64,000 nucleotides of DNA, from contig NW_024881313.1 of NCBI RefSeq assembly GCF_018691265.1, forward strand, positions 6,725,501 to 6,789,500, in the 5' to 3' direction. This document shows positions 26,601 through 38,687 of this stretch, one piece after another. The stretch's first letter is position 1. Each line of letters starts with the position of its first letter. This stretch comes from Tyto alba. Lineage: Eukaryota; Chordata; Aves; Strigiformes; Tytonidae. The position numbers and the translations under genes are program-made. The notes below the pieces were generated by a model. It was not told the origin of the DNA and did no database searches. It saw only the letters and a program-made list of their open reading frames with translations.

Positions 26601-28194
26601 CAGATATAGGTGTCACTGTTGGTACAGCCTTACTAGGTTACCTTCTGAACGGCATTTAAAACCTGTGTATTTTTTGTGTGTATAGGTATGTATGTCTTGA
26701 TCTTTGGGGTAGATAAAGCTGCAGATACAAATTGAGAGGAAGAGCAAACAAACCCTGAAAAAAAGTACACTTGTATTTGTTTTCTCTGCTTTCTAATCCT
26801 GATAAGAATATACAGTTTTTATTCAGGTTAGTATGCAACTTCATGAATCACATTTCTGTAGGAGTCTGTGTATACATATTTTTATATATATAAAATGTGT
26901 GTTTCACTTCAGGTTTTAGGAGAGGTGCAGATCCTGGAATGCCTGAGCCAACTATCTGGAGGTATGTATTGGTTCTGAATGTACATGCAAACCCACTGCA
27001 GATAGTTACAGTTTTAGGTGCTATGTCTGGACAGCAGCAGTTGTACAAGTTGCTTTCATCCATTGTTTTTAATTGTTTAGAGTGAAAGCATATCTGGTTG
27101 TGGTTCTCATTTCTTTAGAAATCTAAATGAGAAGACAGCGAAACACAGGTTCTTGGAAGGGCCTTTCTCTTAATCTTTCATGGCTTTTTATGGGACTTAC
27201 TGTATCTTTGAGTGGGAGCTGCCCTTCTCATCTGTTGTAGAGCGAGTTTATGCAAGTTTCTGCACTGTGGAATAGCTTCTCAGCTTTCTAGCACAAATTT
27301 AAACCAAAACAAAGTCTTCTGCCTTTGCAGATATGGTAATATTGCATAAAAGCTGCACGAAATAAAGGGCTATATCCTTCAATGTTAGTCATTGTCATGA
27401 AGCAAAGTGCGTTTGCTCATGCTGCCTCTTTATTGTGGGACTATTTGTTAGTGCTGTAATGTCATGGCAGTAATAATACTTAAATTCTTGTGGTATTTGA
27501 GTTTTATTGGAGGGCTTCTATGGGTCAAATTAATTAAAGTTTTGATGAAACTGTGACTTTCATTTTTCTTGAAATAACTTTGGTTACTGTTCAGAACCAG
27601 GTATTCCTAAGACAAATAATTGATAGACTGTATTGTTTGCAAATTCATATATTAACTCTTCTAGCTTCACAGAGTTACAATGTATAGGAATCCCATTTTC
27701 AGGATTCAGTGATTGGAAGGAGCTAGTTTTAACAGTAGAAAATACGAAAAAAGAGTCAAGATCATGTTACAATTTCAGTATATCTGTTGTTTTAAGAACT
27801 AACTTGCTGGAGTTGTTTGTTTGATGACAGTGTTTCTATGTTTAGCTTCACTAGCAGTTTGAAACTTTTTTTCTTGGTCCATTGAGTATGTCTCTGCACA
27901 GCATAAAGTATGTATTTCATACCAGAGTGTATGTACCTAGATATCAGAAGTTAGGTCTGCTCTGAAGCTTACAGACGCTCGTTTCTCTGAACACATGTTC
28001 AGGCTCTGTAGGCTTAAATATTATTTTAAAGGTGGCATTATTTCAGTATTTTTGTGGGCCAGTGTTTATTCTGTACATTTACAGGGCTGTTCCTCCAGAC
28101 TTGTGTTTTACCAATACCTATTAAAAACAAGTACATGCTGCAAATCTGACTTTTGTTTCCTCCTGCCTCCCCTTTCAGTCTACTTTGGGGATGA
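23638..28194 (+). CDS. TOMM7: TOMM7, mitochondrial import receptor subunit TOM7 (three exons)
   Basis: Coding exons are 23638-23740, 26913-26961 and 28179-28194, joined at GT-AG introns (donors gtcagt and gtatgt; acceptors ttcag and ttcag). The product has 55 residues, the same length as human TOMM7, and differs from it at only a few positions. The N-terminus MPKLSKEAKQRLQQLF is a basic amphipathic cytosolic segment. A single membrane span lies at about residues 21-36, including the conserved RWGFIP (24-29). The C-terminus has the conserved GADPGMPEP (39-47) and ends SLLWG. Tom7 sits in the outer mitochondrial membrane, tunes assembly of the TOM40 channel, and in mammals helps retain PINK1 on damaged mitochondria. 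The start was chosen by homology; an in-frame ATG at 23539 could extend it by 33 residues. The gene converges on IL6, as in mammals. Confidence 0.97.
23741..26912 (+). other. TOMM7: TOMM7 intron 1
   Basis: A 3172-base intron of phase 1. Its first 600 bases are still CpG island and contain a perfect NRF-1 palindrome. The remainder is AT-rich with a short CA run near 25904. I see no additional exon, although a 166-codon frame at 24302-24802 sits at the island edge. Confidence 0.9.
23902..23913. promoter_or_regulatory. Perfect NRF-1 palindrome in TOMM7 intron 1
   Basis: CGCGCATGCGCA fits YGCGCAYGCGCR at all 12 positions. It lies about 160 bases inside intron 1 within the CpG island, a common position for NRF-1 sites in short-range promoters. 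Confidence 0.65.
26962..28178 (+). other. TOMM7: TOMM7 intron 2
   Basis: A 1217-base intron of phase 2, donor gtatgt and acceptor cctttcag. AT-rich, with no recognisable nested element. Confidence 0.9.
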
Positions 28195-28405
28195 AGGATA
28201 TGACGGTCCTGTTGTAGAACCAGCCGATGGACAGAGAAAGTATCTGAAGATATGTACATTCCAAAGGATGAGGTGGACACTTAGACCAGCTGGCTGAGGC
28301 AGCTTGCTCATGACCTAGGTTGTACATACGACAAAATGGAGTTTATATGGACCTAACTTATTTGCATTACAGTGTAATTAAATAAATACAATTTGAATGG
28401 ATATG
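28195..28405 (+). other. TOMM7: TOMM7 3' UTR and polyadenylation signal
   Basis: After the TGA stop (28192-28194) the 3' UTR runs about 200 bases to an AATAAA hexamer at 28381-28386, followed within 30 bases by a GT/T-rich stretch (near 28405-28416). The cleavage position is approximate. Confidence 0.75.
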
Positions 28406-30344
28406 CATTGTTTTTAAGTCATTACATACATATAATGTAGTAATTTCTTTATTTCAGAAAGGATAACTGGTTGAGGGTTTTTTTTTTTAATCCCCCTTCC
28501 TCTTCCTCCCTCGCGGCCCCCCCCTACACCCCCAAATACAGTGACAGTCAACCCCAATATTTATCCCTCTTATGATGGTCTTTTGGGTAAAGATTCTTCT
28601 TTATCTTCACCATAACCAGAAAACTGAACTAATGTTTTAAGTACTTCAATATTCTTCAGAGATTTCTTGCCTAAATGTTGGTAAGCTTCTGCAGCTGGTC
28701 ACTATGCTGTTTTCTGCATTGGGCTTTGTGAAGTTTGTTTGTTTTGTTTTTACTAATTTACTAAACAAGGTATATGCTTTATTTTTATTCCACAGTCTTA
28801 CTCTTTGGAATATTGTTAGTTTGGCTTCAGCTGGTTTTCTTCCTTGTAACGCTGAAATTCAAGAACTGAAATGGCGACTGCTCGGTTTCTGTTAAATAGA
28901 AGTTACATTGGGTAGATTACTCTCTTCCCTCTAGAACTGTACAAGCTAGATTGTATCTATGCAGTTATTTAAAAAAAAAAAAGTTTATTGGCTCCAAATT
29001 GTTATTGCAATGAAAATATTCCGGACTTCAGATTGGCTTTTTTTAACCCCATAGATCTTCAGACAGTTTTTACATGAATTGTTTAAGGAATAGGAGATTC
29101 CTCAGTTTCTCATCTGCTATGAAAATTCATGGTAAGATGATACTGTGTTTAAGGGCAGTTGTGATTGGAAAGAAAATGAGAAATAATCCAAGAGGAAGAA
29201 AATTAAACTGAAAGAATTGGGAAGGAAGAAGAAAGTGGAAGACATTTAGGAGAGCTAATACAAACCAGCATGTTTCTTAAAATTTCATTAATCACAGTAA
29301 TTAAACCCAATGTCATCAAATAGTGGAATAGCTAATGATGATAGACTGCTGACAGGGGAATAGAGCAAGGACTGAATGCAGAACACTTTTCTTGTGACTG
29401 TATCCTGTTGCTAGTGCAGCTTTTCTAGTGCCTTTTTCCTAATGGTAACTTGAGATTAATGTAACTGCTTATGTGTCTGAAATTAGGAGTTCAAGTTCTG
29501 ATACTTTTTCTTGACTGATCCTAATTACAATAGTAATGAAATAATCTGTTGGTACTTGATAGTGGTTTTATCATGATCAGGAACATTTTTTTTCTGTTGA
29601 ATCTAGTGAAATGACCTGAGATACACAATACAAAGAGATACAGTATTCAATGTAAAGTAACTCAAGATTTCTCAAAATCAGATTTTACATTTCACAAGGG
29701 TATATGATATCCAAAACGCAGCAGTGGGTAGATGGGCCCATACACCTGCAGAAGTGTATTTCATGTGCTCTATTGTATGTCAAGACATTTGGGGATGTGG
29801 TTTGTGGGTCTTAACCACCACATGGTTGCTCTGGCTGCTTTCCAGGAATAATAGTATTTGGCAAGAGATACAGAAATAGGGAAGTGTTCATGTCTCTTAA
29901 TAAAAGTTTTACATAAGCACTGATATATCAAGTACAGGCCAGATTCTATGACCTCACCATGCTGAAAATTTTCCTTAAAAGTAGTTGCAGTTCAGTTTTT
30001 TTGAGACTTGGAATTATTGGATAATATTGCTTGTGCAATTCTTAATTTTAAAATTTCACTCTAAGCACAGTGGATAGCAAGTTTTTGGTAATTCACTGCT
30101 ATTGTGGAAATAAGTGAAATTATTGTTCTCTTCAAAATCAAGTATGGTTCAGGAAAGTCATTAGCGTAGAACCTTTGGGCTTTCAAATTGAGGGCAAAAA
30201 ATGTCTTCCATAGTCCATTCTAGTCAAATTAAATTGAATTCCAATATGTAGTATAACATTTTTCACGTGTACAACCAGACAGTGTTTCATTCAGTATAGT
30301 ATTCTCTCTGTAATAAAAGGTGAGTGAAACTCCTTAAATAAGCA
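28406..30344. other. Intergenic DNA between TOMM7 and the CR1 copy
   Basis: AT-rich, no gene. A pyrimidine-rich tract with C runs lies at about 28479-28540. Confidence 0.5.
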
Positions 30345-32516
30345 CTCCATAAAACGGCCTCTTCAGGGATCTGCTTGGCAGAGTACCATGGGGTAAAGCT
30401 CTGGAGGGAAGAGGGACCTAAGAAAGTTGTTTAGTGTACAGGGATGACCTATTCCAAGCCCAGGAGCAGTGCATCCCAGCAGAGTGGAAGTTGAGTAAAA
30501 ATGCCAGGAGGCCTGCATGGATGAACAGGGAGCGCCTGGACAAGCTCAAACACAGAAAGGAAGCCTGTAGAGGGTGTAGGTAAGGGTGGGTAGCCTGGGA
30601 GGCATGCAGAGAAACTCCAAACAGCCAGGGATTGGGTTAGGAAGGCCAAAGCCCTGACAGAATTAAATCTGGCCAGGGACATCAAAGGCAACAAAAGCTT
30701 CTATAAGTACATCAGTGAGAAAAGGAAGACTAGGGAGAATGTGAGCCCTCTCCAGAAGGAAATGGAAGACCTGGTTACCTGGTATATGGAGAAGGCTGAG
30801 GTACACAGTGACTTTTTTGCCTCGGTCTTCACTGGCAAGTGCTCCAGCCGCACCGCCCAAGATGCAGAAGGCAAAGGCAGGGACTAGGAGAATGATGAAC
30901 CACCCACTTTAGGAGAAAATCAGGTGCAAGACCATCTAAAGAACCTCAGGGTGCACAAGTCCATGGGACCTGATGAGATGCATCTGCAGGTCCTGAAGGA
31001 ACTGGCAGATGAAGTGGCTAAGCCACTACCCATCATATTTGAGAAGTTGTGGCAGTCTGGTGAAGTTCCCACTGACTGGAAAAGGGGAAACATAACCCCC
31101 ACTTTTAAAAAGGGAAAAAAAAAAAAAAAAAAAGGAAGACCTGGGGAACTACAGGTCAGTCAGTCTCACCTCTGTGCCCGGAAAGATGATGGAGAAAATC
31201 CTCCTGGAAACTATGCTAGCGCTCGTGGAAAATCAGGAGGTGATTGGTGGCAGCCAACACAGCTTCACTAAGGGCGAATTGTGCGTGATGAATTTTGTGG
31301 CTGCCTGTGACAGGGTTACAGCGCTGGTGGTTAAGGGAAGAGCAACTGACATCGTCTGCCTGGACTTGTGCAAGGCATTTAACACTGTCCCACACGACAC
31401 CCTTCTCTCTAAATTGGAGAAACGTGGATTTGATGGATGGACCACTTGGTGAATAAGGAATTGGCCGGATGGTTGCACTCGGAGTTGTGGTCAACAGCTT
31501 GATGGCCAAGTGGGGAGCAGTGATGAGTGACATTCCTCAGGGGTTGGTGTTGGCACTGGTGATGTTTAACATCTTTGCTGGCAACACGGACAGTGGGACT
31601 GAGTGCACCCTCAGCAAGTTTGCTGGTGACCCCGAGCTGTGCGGTGCGGTCGCCGTGCTGGAGGGCAGGGATGCATCCAGAGGGGCCTGGACAGGCTGGA
31701 GAGGTGGGGCTGTGTGAACCTCATGGAGTTCAACAAGGCCAAGGGCAAGGTCCTGCCCGTGGGTCGGGGCAATCCCAAACACAAATCCAGGCTGGGCGAG
31801 GAGTGGTTCGGGAGCAGCACTGCAGAGAAGGACTTGGGGGTATTAATGGCTGGAAAAGTGACTGTGAGCCAGCAATGTGTGCTCACAGCCCAGAAAGCCA
31901 CCCGTGTCCTGGGCTGCATCAAGAGCAGTGTGGCCAGCAGGTCCAGGGAGGGGATTCTCCCCCTCTACTCCACTCTTGTAAGACCCCACCTGTAGTGCTG
32001 GGTCCAGCTCTGGAGTCCCCAGCATAACAAGGACATGGACCTGTTGGAGTGGGTCCAGATGAGGCCGTGAAGAAGATCAGATCAGGGGCCTGGAGCACCT
32101 CCCCTGTGAGGTCAGGCTGAGATATTTGGGGTTGCTCAGCCTGGAGAAGAGAAGGCTCCGAGGAGACCTTATAGCAGCCTGCCAGTGCTTAAAGGGGGTA
32201 CAAGAAAGGTGGGGAGGGACTCTTCATCAGGGAGTATAGGGATAGGACAAGGGGTAATGGTTTTAAACTGAAAGAGGGCAGATTTAGATTAGATATAAGG
32301 AAGAAATTCTTCCCTGTGCGGGGGGTGAGGCGCTGGCCCAGGGTGCCCAGAGCAGCTGTGGCTGCCCCCTCCCTGGAAGGGTTCAAGGCCAGGTTGGACG
32401 GGGCTGGGAGCCCCCTGGGCTGGGGGAAGGGGGCCCTGCCCGGGGCAGGGGGCTGGGACTAGGTGACTAGGTGAGCTTTAAGGTCCCTTCCAACCCAAAC
32501 TCTTCTATGATTCTTT
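30345..32516 (+). mobile_element. CR1 LINE, 5'-truncated, with broken ORF2 and 3' end
   Basis: About 2.2 kb of CR1 in plus orientation. It begins inside ORF2 (CAGGGATCTGCTTGGCAGAG near 30366 and the 'aggaggcctgcatggatgaa' block near 30507). Reverse-transcriptase remains follow: a frame from 31174 reads [12 protein letters not shown], then [20 protein letters not shown], then meets a stop near 31450. The catalytic FADD motif is degraded to FAGD near 31620. Frameshifts and stops interrupt the rest. The 3' end has the typical CR1 sequence (GGTTCAAGGCCAGGTTGGAC near 32379, TCCCTTCCAACCC near 32484) and ends in the CR1 tail TTCTATGATTCT. An unusual A-run sits at 31114-31133 inside ORF2. Inactive. 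Confidence 0.95.
31114..31133 (+). repeat. Poly-A run inside the CR1 copy
   Basis: About 20 A bases replace the short A-rich stretch normally found at this CR1 ORF2 position, probably by slippage after insertion. It shifts the reading frame. Confidence 0.85.
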
Positions 32517-35500
32517 TCTTTTTTTCTCTTGGGGAAAAAACAGTTAAGTGTTAATTGTAAGTCTTGGTAATTAATTGTGAAGTAGCAAAAACCAGAATCA
32601 CATAGGTCTTATTTCATTTAAAAATGAAGGAATATTTGGTAGCAATATCTCTAAATTACTTTGCAGTTACTGTGGTTTTCACAAAAATCATGTGTCTATA
32701 AGAGCAGATTAGTGTTCTTTGAAGGTATACATTAAATGGATTCTTATGAATCTTAATTCCATAAAATAACTTCAGGAAGTATGCTAGTGATATCAAGACT
32801 TTTTTGGTTTTAGGTGGTGCTAGGGAGAAGAGGGTAAATATGGAGTAAAGTGGAGGGACTCTCATATTCGTCGAGGCTGTGGGCTAGGGACTTGAAGTTA
32901 TGTGTTACTTATTCCAAGTGATTTAATCTCTAGTTTTTGCTTTTCCATCTTTCTCCCATCAAAACCTGAGAAAGTTTTATTTTACTGTCAGATGGGAGAC
33001 ACTTAAAGAACAAATAGGGGCTCCCCTGCTTGACTGTGTTGATCTCTGTCAAGTGAATCAGTGGCTTCTGCAGCCAAGTATGGATTCTTTCCTGTAGCGG
33101 GGCTTCTGCTGCAGTCCTCCGAGACCACAGGGGTGAACTCTTAGTGTTGGAATAAAGCTGATGAGTGTAGTTTACTGAAAATCAAGCAGTGACTTCCACA
33201 GCTGAGATCAAGGCTACAGTCTGAGATGTGAAATGAAATTATTGATGCCTTCCCGTGTGCTATGAAGATTTTACTAACTTCGAGGTATCCAGCTGATCTT
33301 GCCTCGAGATAGGAATTGTTCAGCTGTGTGCCTCGTGCCTGTGAAGTGGGGGTGGAGTGTGCTTGTGGCTGCCTTAGTGTCAGGGAAATACCCCCGGTGG
33401 GAGGCTGTTGCTAGAGCCTCTTGTACCTGATGACACACAGTTGTGCAAGGGGCTGAGGGGAATGTTTCCACCTGGACCAGTCTTAGAAAGATCAAAGGTT
33501 GCCATGTTCACTATGCTGCTTGCCAAAGATGAAGGCATCTTCAGGATTTTAATGCAAGAAGAATGCTCCATTCTCCATCTCGAGTGACCTGCAGTCTTAT
33601 GCCCTTGGTCCTTTTACATCAGGAAGACATTTCTTCTTGTTTAGAAGGTGCTGGTCTGCCTCTGCCTCCTCCTGCAAGAGTGACAATGGCAGAAATGGCT
33701 TTTGTCTGTGAACAAGGGATTGTTCTTAACCCAGGACTGAAGAAACGAGCTCTGTTTCTCCTCCAGCCAGACTGTGTGAAATACTAGCAGAGTGTCAGGA
33801 GGGTATGATGGGCAAGGAGCAATATGGTATCCTGTCTTCTCTTACTCTAACTTACTCACTGGCACACTGACCACAGCAGCTGGTGGTGGTTTTACCATTC
33901 AGGAACAATTTCTGTATTTTCTATAATTTCTGTATTTTCCTAAAACTGCCTCTCCCATCATACTCAGCTGGAGTCAGAAGACCAGTTATGACCTGGTCCC
34001 ACTGGGTAATCGTGGGCAGCAACTATTCAGCCCTCAGTTGTGTCAGCCCCTTTAGCAAAGCATCTCCTGCAAGCTTGGTTCTGAGGAGCTGCTCCCGGGT
34101 GTGGGCATGGCAAACAGTGCAAGGGGGGCCAACGATGGGCTAAGAGACAGGGAGGAAGGCAGGCAGGGAGAAAGTTAGGGTCCTGAAGAGAGAATAAAGA
34201 CAAGGAGGTTGATCAGGAGAAGAATAAAGAGTAGGAAAAATGGACAAGGTTTTTAAAGGTAAAAATGCAAGAAGTGAGAAAAAGGTGTGCACATCGGAGA
34301 AGGAGCCGGAGAGCACCGTGGTACTCGATGTGTGATGCTGAGGGAGTCTTCTGAGTTTGGTGGCTTTCTTGGTCTTGGTGTGTGGACTAGGGATCCCCTG
34401 GTAGTAGGGTGTGAAAAATTGGTCCATTTAATGCTGATCACTAAACAAGGGAGGGGAAAAAAAAAAAAAAAAAGCTATCTGGCTCTCAATATAAATTTGT
34501 TCTTAATAAGTTAATTTACAAAGGAACCTGCTTGTTTGCTCTAAAAACTCTTCAAGGCCTAGCTAGTTCTGAGTTAAAAATTAAGCTGATAGGAAATTTG
34601 GAACAAATATTATATTCACTTCTGCTACAAATTCCTGGTGTAGGCATTGCTGGTATAGTTACTGTACTGTATCTCATCACAGGTATAAAAGAGAGGATAT
34701 GTGCTTTTTTCCTTGAATTAATTCATCAGCAAACTCACATTAACTTAAACCTATAGCTTTCAAACATACCAACTCTGCAGACCAAAGCAAATGTTCATAA
34801 TTTTGTCACAACAGGCTCCTGTGTTTGCGGCGTATAAAACTTTTCCTTCTCTTCTTTGTACAGCCATATTCCAAAATGTCTGTAGATGACAAAGTACTTC
34901 TTAAGGTGTATTTTTATTGCATTGTGTTTTAAGTGAAAGAGGGATCTAACACATTATCAGGAAAAAAAAAATTGCTAAAACAAACTATACACCTTGGATA
35001 TTTTTGGAAATATTTTGTTACAGACTTGGCCTTTAAACTATGATGATACTGATGATATATTTGGAAATAAAAGCTCATTACATCAGTTCCCACCACAGGA
35101 GTAGAGACCACATCCTGTTAAATGTCATATGACTAATTCAGTTTTTACAAGTAACTACTTAATTGCAATTCTTAAATACTTTTCCATGATAGTGTGCAAT
35201 GCAATAGCTGTTTTTTGGTTAAGCTTGTGGGTTACGTGCATTGTTTTGTGGTTATGCTTATGTTAATTCTGTATTAGGGGATGGGTAAGAGAGAGGGGAT
35301 GCTTACCTGCTAAGTGGAAAACGGTATTTACTCTCTGATTATTTCTTCTGATTAAGATATCACTTCTGAGTTTCAATCAAAAATAAGAAGTTCAAGCAAC
35401 TGCAAAGTAGGGAGCAATTATTAGCCTGGGAAGTGAGATAAGCCTGGATTTCCAGTTATGTTCCAACTCTGTTTGTCAGGGTCTGCTTTAATCTCCTAGA

Positions 35501-38289
35501 GACCCCCCAAATGGTGCAATTAGTGACAGTGCAACCTGAAAACAGTCCTTTTCCAGCCAGACTGGAAGATTGCCTGTATATCTCCCTTCATCCCAAAAGG
35601 CCTCTTCTAAAAAATTCCATTTTTCTTTTATAGTCCCATCTCAGGTCACTGAGCTATATGATTGGGAGGGGTATAAGTCTTGCAATTTGAGGGACTTCTT
35701 TGAACCTCATTGTATTTTTTAATGCATGCTAATGTGGGAGCCACAGGTGTAGTCAACACATGGTTGCTTTTCCCTTTGCATCTCTTCCCACATGGTTAGA
35801 AGTGGAAGGAGAGACAAAGGCTCTTGCTGTGTGAAAGCTATGGCACAGTAGCTAATTTTTCCCTTTTGAGCTTTACCTATGTGATTTTACTTCTGTGTGC
35901 ATTAACAGCTCTAAGTGATACTTTCGGATAATAAAACACTTAATATGATTTGCTTATACATCATATTGTCCCTTTTTATGTGGTACATAATATAGAACTG
36001 TAATATGTAAGTTCAGAGGGATAAAGAAACAGCTAATCATAAATGTATTTGCTGCTATTGAAAACAATCAGAATTTTGGCCTTGGCACAGTTGAAACAGA
36101 ATAAAATATTGAAAATACTGTGTTAGGTAAGCATTGTCTGGTAGAAATAAGTATGGCAGGGCAAATCCAATCTCAGTTTTCTGACTCTGAAGATTAATGC
36201 TTATTTTTTTAAAAATAGATCTTTCTCATGAAAGATTGAACCTTCTTAGATTCTGGTCACTGAATAGAAATTCGGATTGCAAAATTTCTGTTAGTGTATT
36301 TTCTGATGACCGCCAAAGTCAGTCTTGAAAGTATACCGAAATTTTGTCAAATATGTTGAGATTACAGAAATTAGTTAATTTTGTGAAGAGTTCAGGGAGG
36401 AAATGGTATTTTAGTGTTGGAGCCCACAGAGGTTGCATTATCTGGGGTCGAGAGGGTGGATTTTGGTTTTCCTCTTAACAAGAAGAAATTCACTGAGACC
36501 CATCAGAAATTGTTATCTAATAATTAGCCTCAAGAAGCAAGGGTTTACCAGAAGCTTTCCACCCAGTATCACAAGGTTTGTAGTAAAATATCTATCTATC
36601 TGTCTGGCAGCACTTCTTAACCATTAGGATCTAACGTTGATGTATACTAGTGTATACTTACCTTTCCACCATTTCCTTTTAAATTGAATGCAGAAAAGTT
36701 TATTAGTCACAAGTAACAGTGGCAAACTTAGGGGGAAGTTTCCCGTTGAGTGAAACCCTCATTACATTTAGAATGTGTCTTAATTTTGAATACATTACGA
36801 CATCATTTGAATATTTTTATAGACTTCCATCTTGAAAAGGAGGTGAAATAAGTGAAAAAGAATACAGCATGGACGCATGGGCACACTACTGGGAGAGGTG
36901 AGACCAGGAGATGCCTTTGGTTTTTGTTTTCTCTGTCTCTCCCCACTTCTCAACATAGTAATAAAGTCCTTGAAAGGCCCAATGTGGGATCCACATTTGG
37001 GTCTCATAGCTGTAAGGGCCAGAATGGTCTCTAACCAAATGGTCACTAAGAATATCTCTGGGAAGGTAGACTGTGAAAAAGCCAAACCAGGCTTTCCCGT
37101 GTCTCCTGGAGCACATGCTAGGACAGCTAAAGCAGGATCTTCTGTGTTGTGAGGAAAGCCTGATCACCACAGACATCTTGGAAGCGACCACCTTGGGGTC
37201 TCCTCATTCCTCCTTGAGCTGTTGCACAACTCGAGACGTTGGTTTTACCATATTGGGCAAAGCTGTGGTTTGGTGTGAGCCTCTGAGATGCAGGCTCTGG
37301 GTGGACTGGTCACTGTTTTGGCATCCCCAGCGGAGGAATGCGTGTGTGGACAATCAGATCGCTCAGAGGAAGAGGAGAATTTACCGACATCCTTATCCAC
37401 ATTCCAGGGCTTGCCTTTCATCTCCTCATCTGCATCACTGTGCTGCAAGAGAGAGAGGGCGTAATTAATGTTCCACCACTTGCAGGGACAAGGCTCGAGG
37501 GGCTCCTGCTGCTTGCATCCCTTGCATGTGCTGTGAATTCCTCTGAGGTCGGGTATACGAGGTACCTGCACGGCCACAACGAAGCAGATACTACAGCGAA
37601 GGAACATTTCAGCGGTTTGGTACTCGGGCTAAAGTCCTGGGGTGGTTTTTCTCTCCAGTATTCAAGAATATGCATTCATGATATGTGGCCTGTCCATTCT
37701 AGTGGAATACATATGACAAAAGACAAATGCATTAGATCATCAACAGTCACTGACATCTCAGCAGCAAGATGTTGATTTATATCACCTAAGGAAAGAACCT
37801 AAGATTTTTTTTTTTTTCTGTTTCTTGGGGGAGAGGGGAGAGATGTTTAATCAAACTTGGAAAATTCCCTTGCTTGACAACAGTAAGTCTAATCAGATGA
37901 TAGTATTCATGTCAAAGCTGTTAATGTGGTGTCTTATAATTCTATTTGTTTAAAAGAGACTGCTTGACTTGTAAGCAGATGCTTACAATTACACTTTTAT
38001 GGAGTGTTCTTTTTTAAATATAGGGGACTCATCATTCATTTGTTTCTCAAGAGCAATGATGCTTTATCATGTTCATTAAGTACTGTGTTCAGTGCATCTG
38101 GTTCCTTTATATCCCATTTTAAGAATTACATGTTGATCAAGCTGTCTGTGTATGTGTGTACATATGTGCTATGTAGATAACTGACCTAATTATACAGATA
38201 AAATTTATATTCTTGAAAGTGGTTATTTTGATAATTGCAGGTATTAAGAATTGGATACATTAGTCATTTAAAGTTCAAACAGCTTATAC
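32517..38289. other. Intergenic DNA between the CR1 copy and the IL6 3' end
   Basis: No gene is recognisable. The 33.9-34.1 kb part holds a possible MIR fragment (listed separately), and a poly-A run lies near 34459-34473. The 36.85-37.78 kb part has overlapping frames on both strands up to 145 codons, without recognisable domains. Confidence 0.5.
33966..34062 (+). mobile_element. Possible MIR-family SINE fragment
   Basis: CTGGAGTCAGAAGACC (near 33969) followed by a GACCTGGTCCCACTGGGTAA and GTGGGCAGCAACT segment and then CTCAGTTGTGTCAG resembles the central part of MIR or MIR3, which reads 'ggagtcagaagacctgggtt', 'tgtgaccttgggcaagt' and 'cctcagtttcctcatc'. The match is diverged and lacks the diagnostic AAAATGGGG end. 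Confidence 0.45.
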
Positions 38290-38687
38290 AGTGGCTTTTT
38301 AAAATCAGCTTTTATTTGTTCTAAAAATATAAATAAGTCATAAATATAATCTCAAATATTTTAAACACATAAGTTACACAATTTTTCTGGCTTCTGAAAA
38401 TACTCTGTTGTTGAATACATATTAAATAAGTTGATATTCTGAATAGTACCATTAGAAATGAAATAAAATATGACCTTTGTTTAAATTATTTCTAAATATT
38501 GAAAATATAAATAGGAAATATTAGAAACTAATAAATATTTTAAATACAATAAATAGGTTCCTAGAAGGAAATGACAATGTCTATAAATGCAAACCATTGT
38601 TACTCTCTTTGGTTCTTAAAACAGAACAACACTGTCATCTGCCACATGACAGATTTGTAACAAAGGATTGTGCCTGAATTAAAACAT
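38290..38687 (-). promoter_or_regulatory. IL6: IL6 3' UTR with AU-rich element and poly(A) signal
   Basis: On the minus strand the 380 bases after the stop contain ten ATTTA pentamers (seen as TAAAT on the plus strand between about 38329 and 38588). One is inside a TTATTTATA nonamer (plus 38328-38336). An AATAAA signal lies at 38311-38316 (minus strand). AU-rich elements of this type destabilise cytokine mRNAs through ZFP36-family proteins; this is family knowledge and the binding here is inferred. The cleavage site is approximate. Confidence 0.82.

Noticed and set aside
37073..37775. Overlapping 131- to 145-codon frames on both strands
   Set aside because: No domain similarity and both strands equally open; no supporting splice sites identified.
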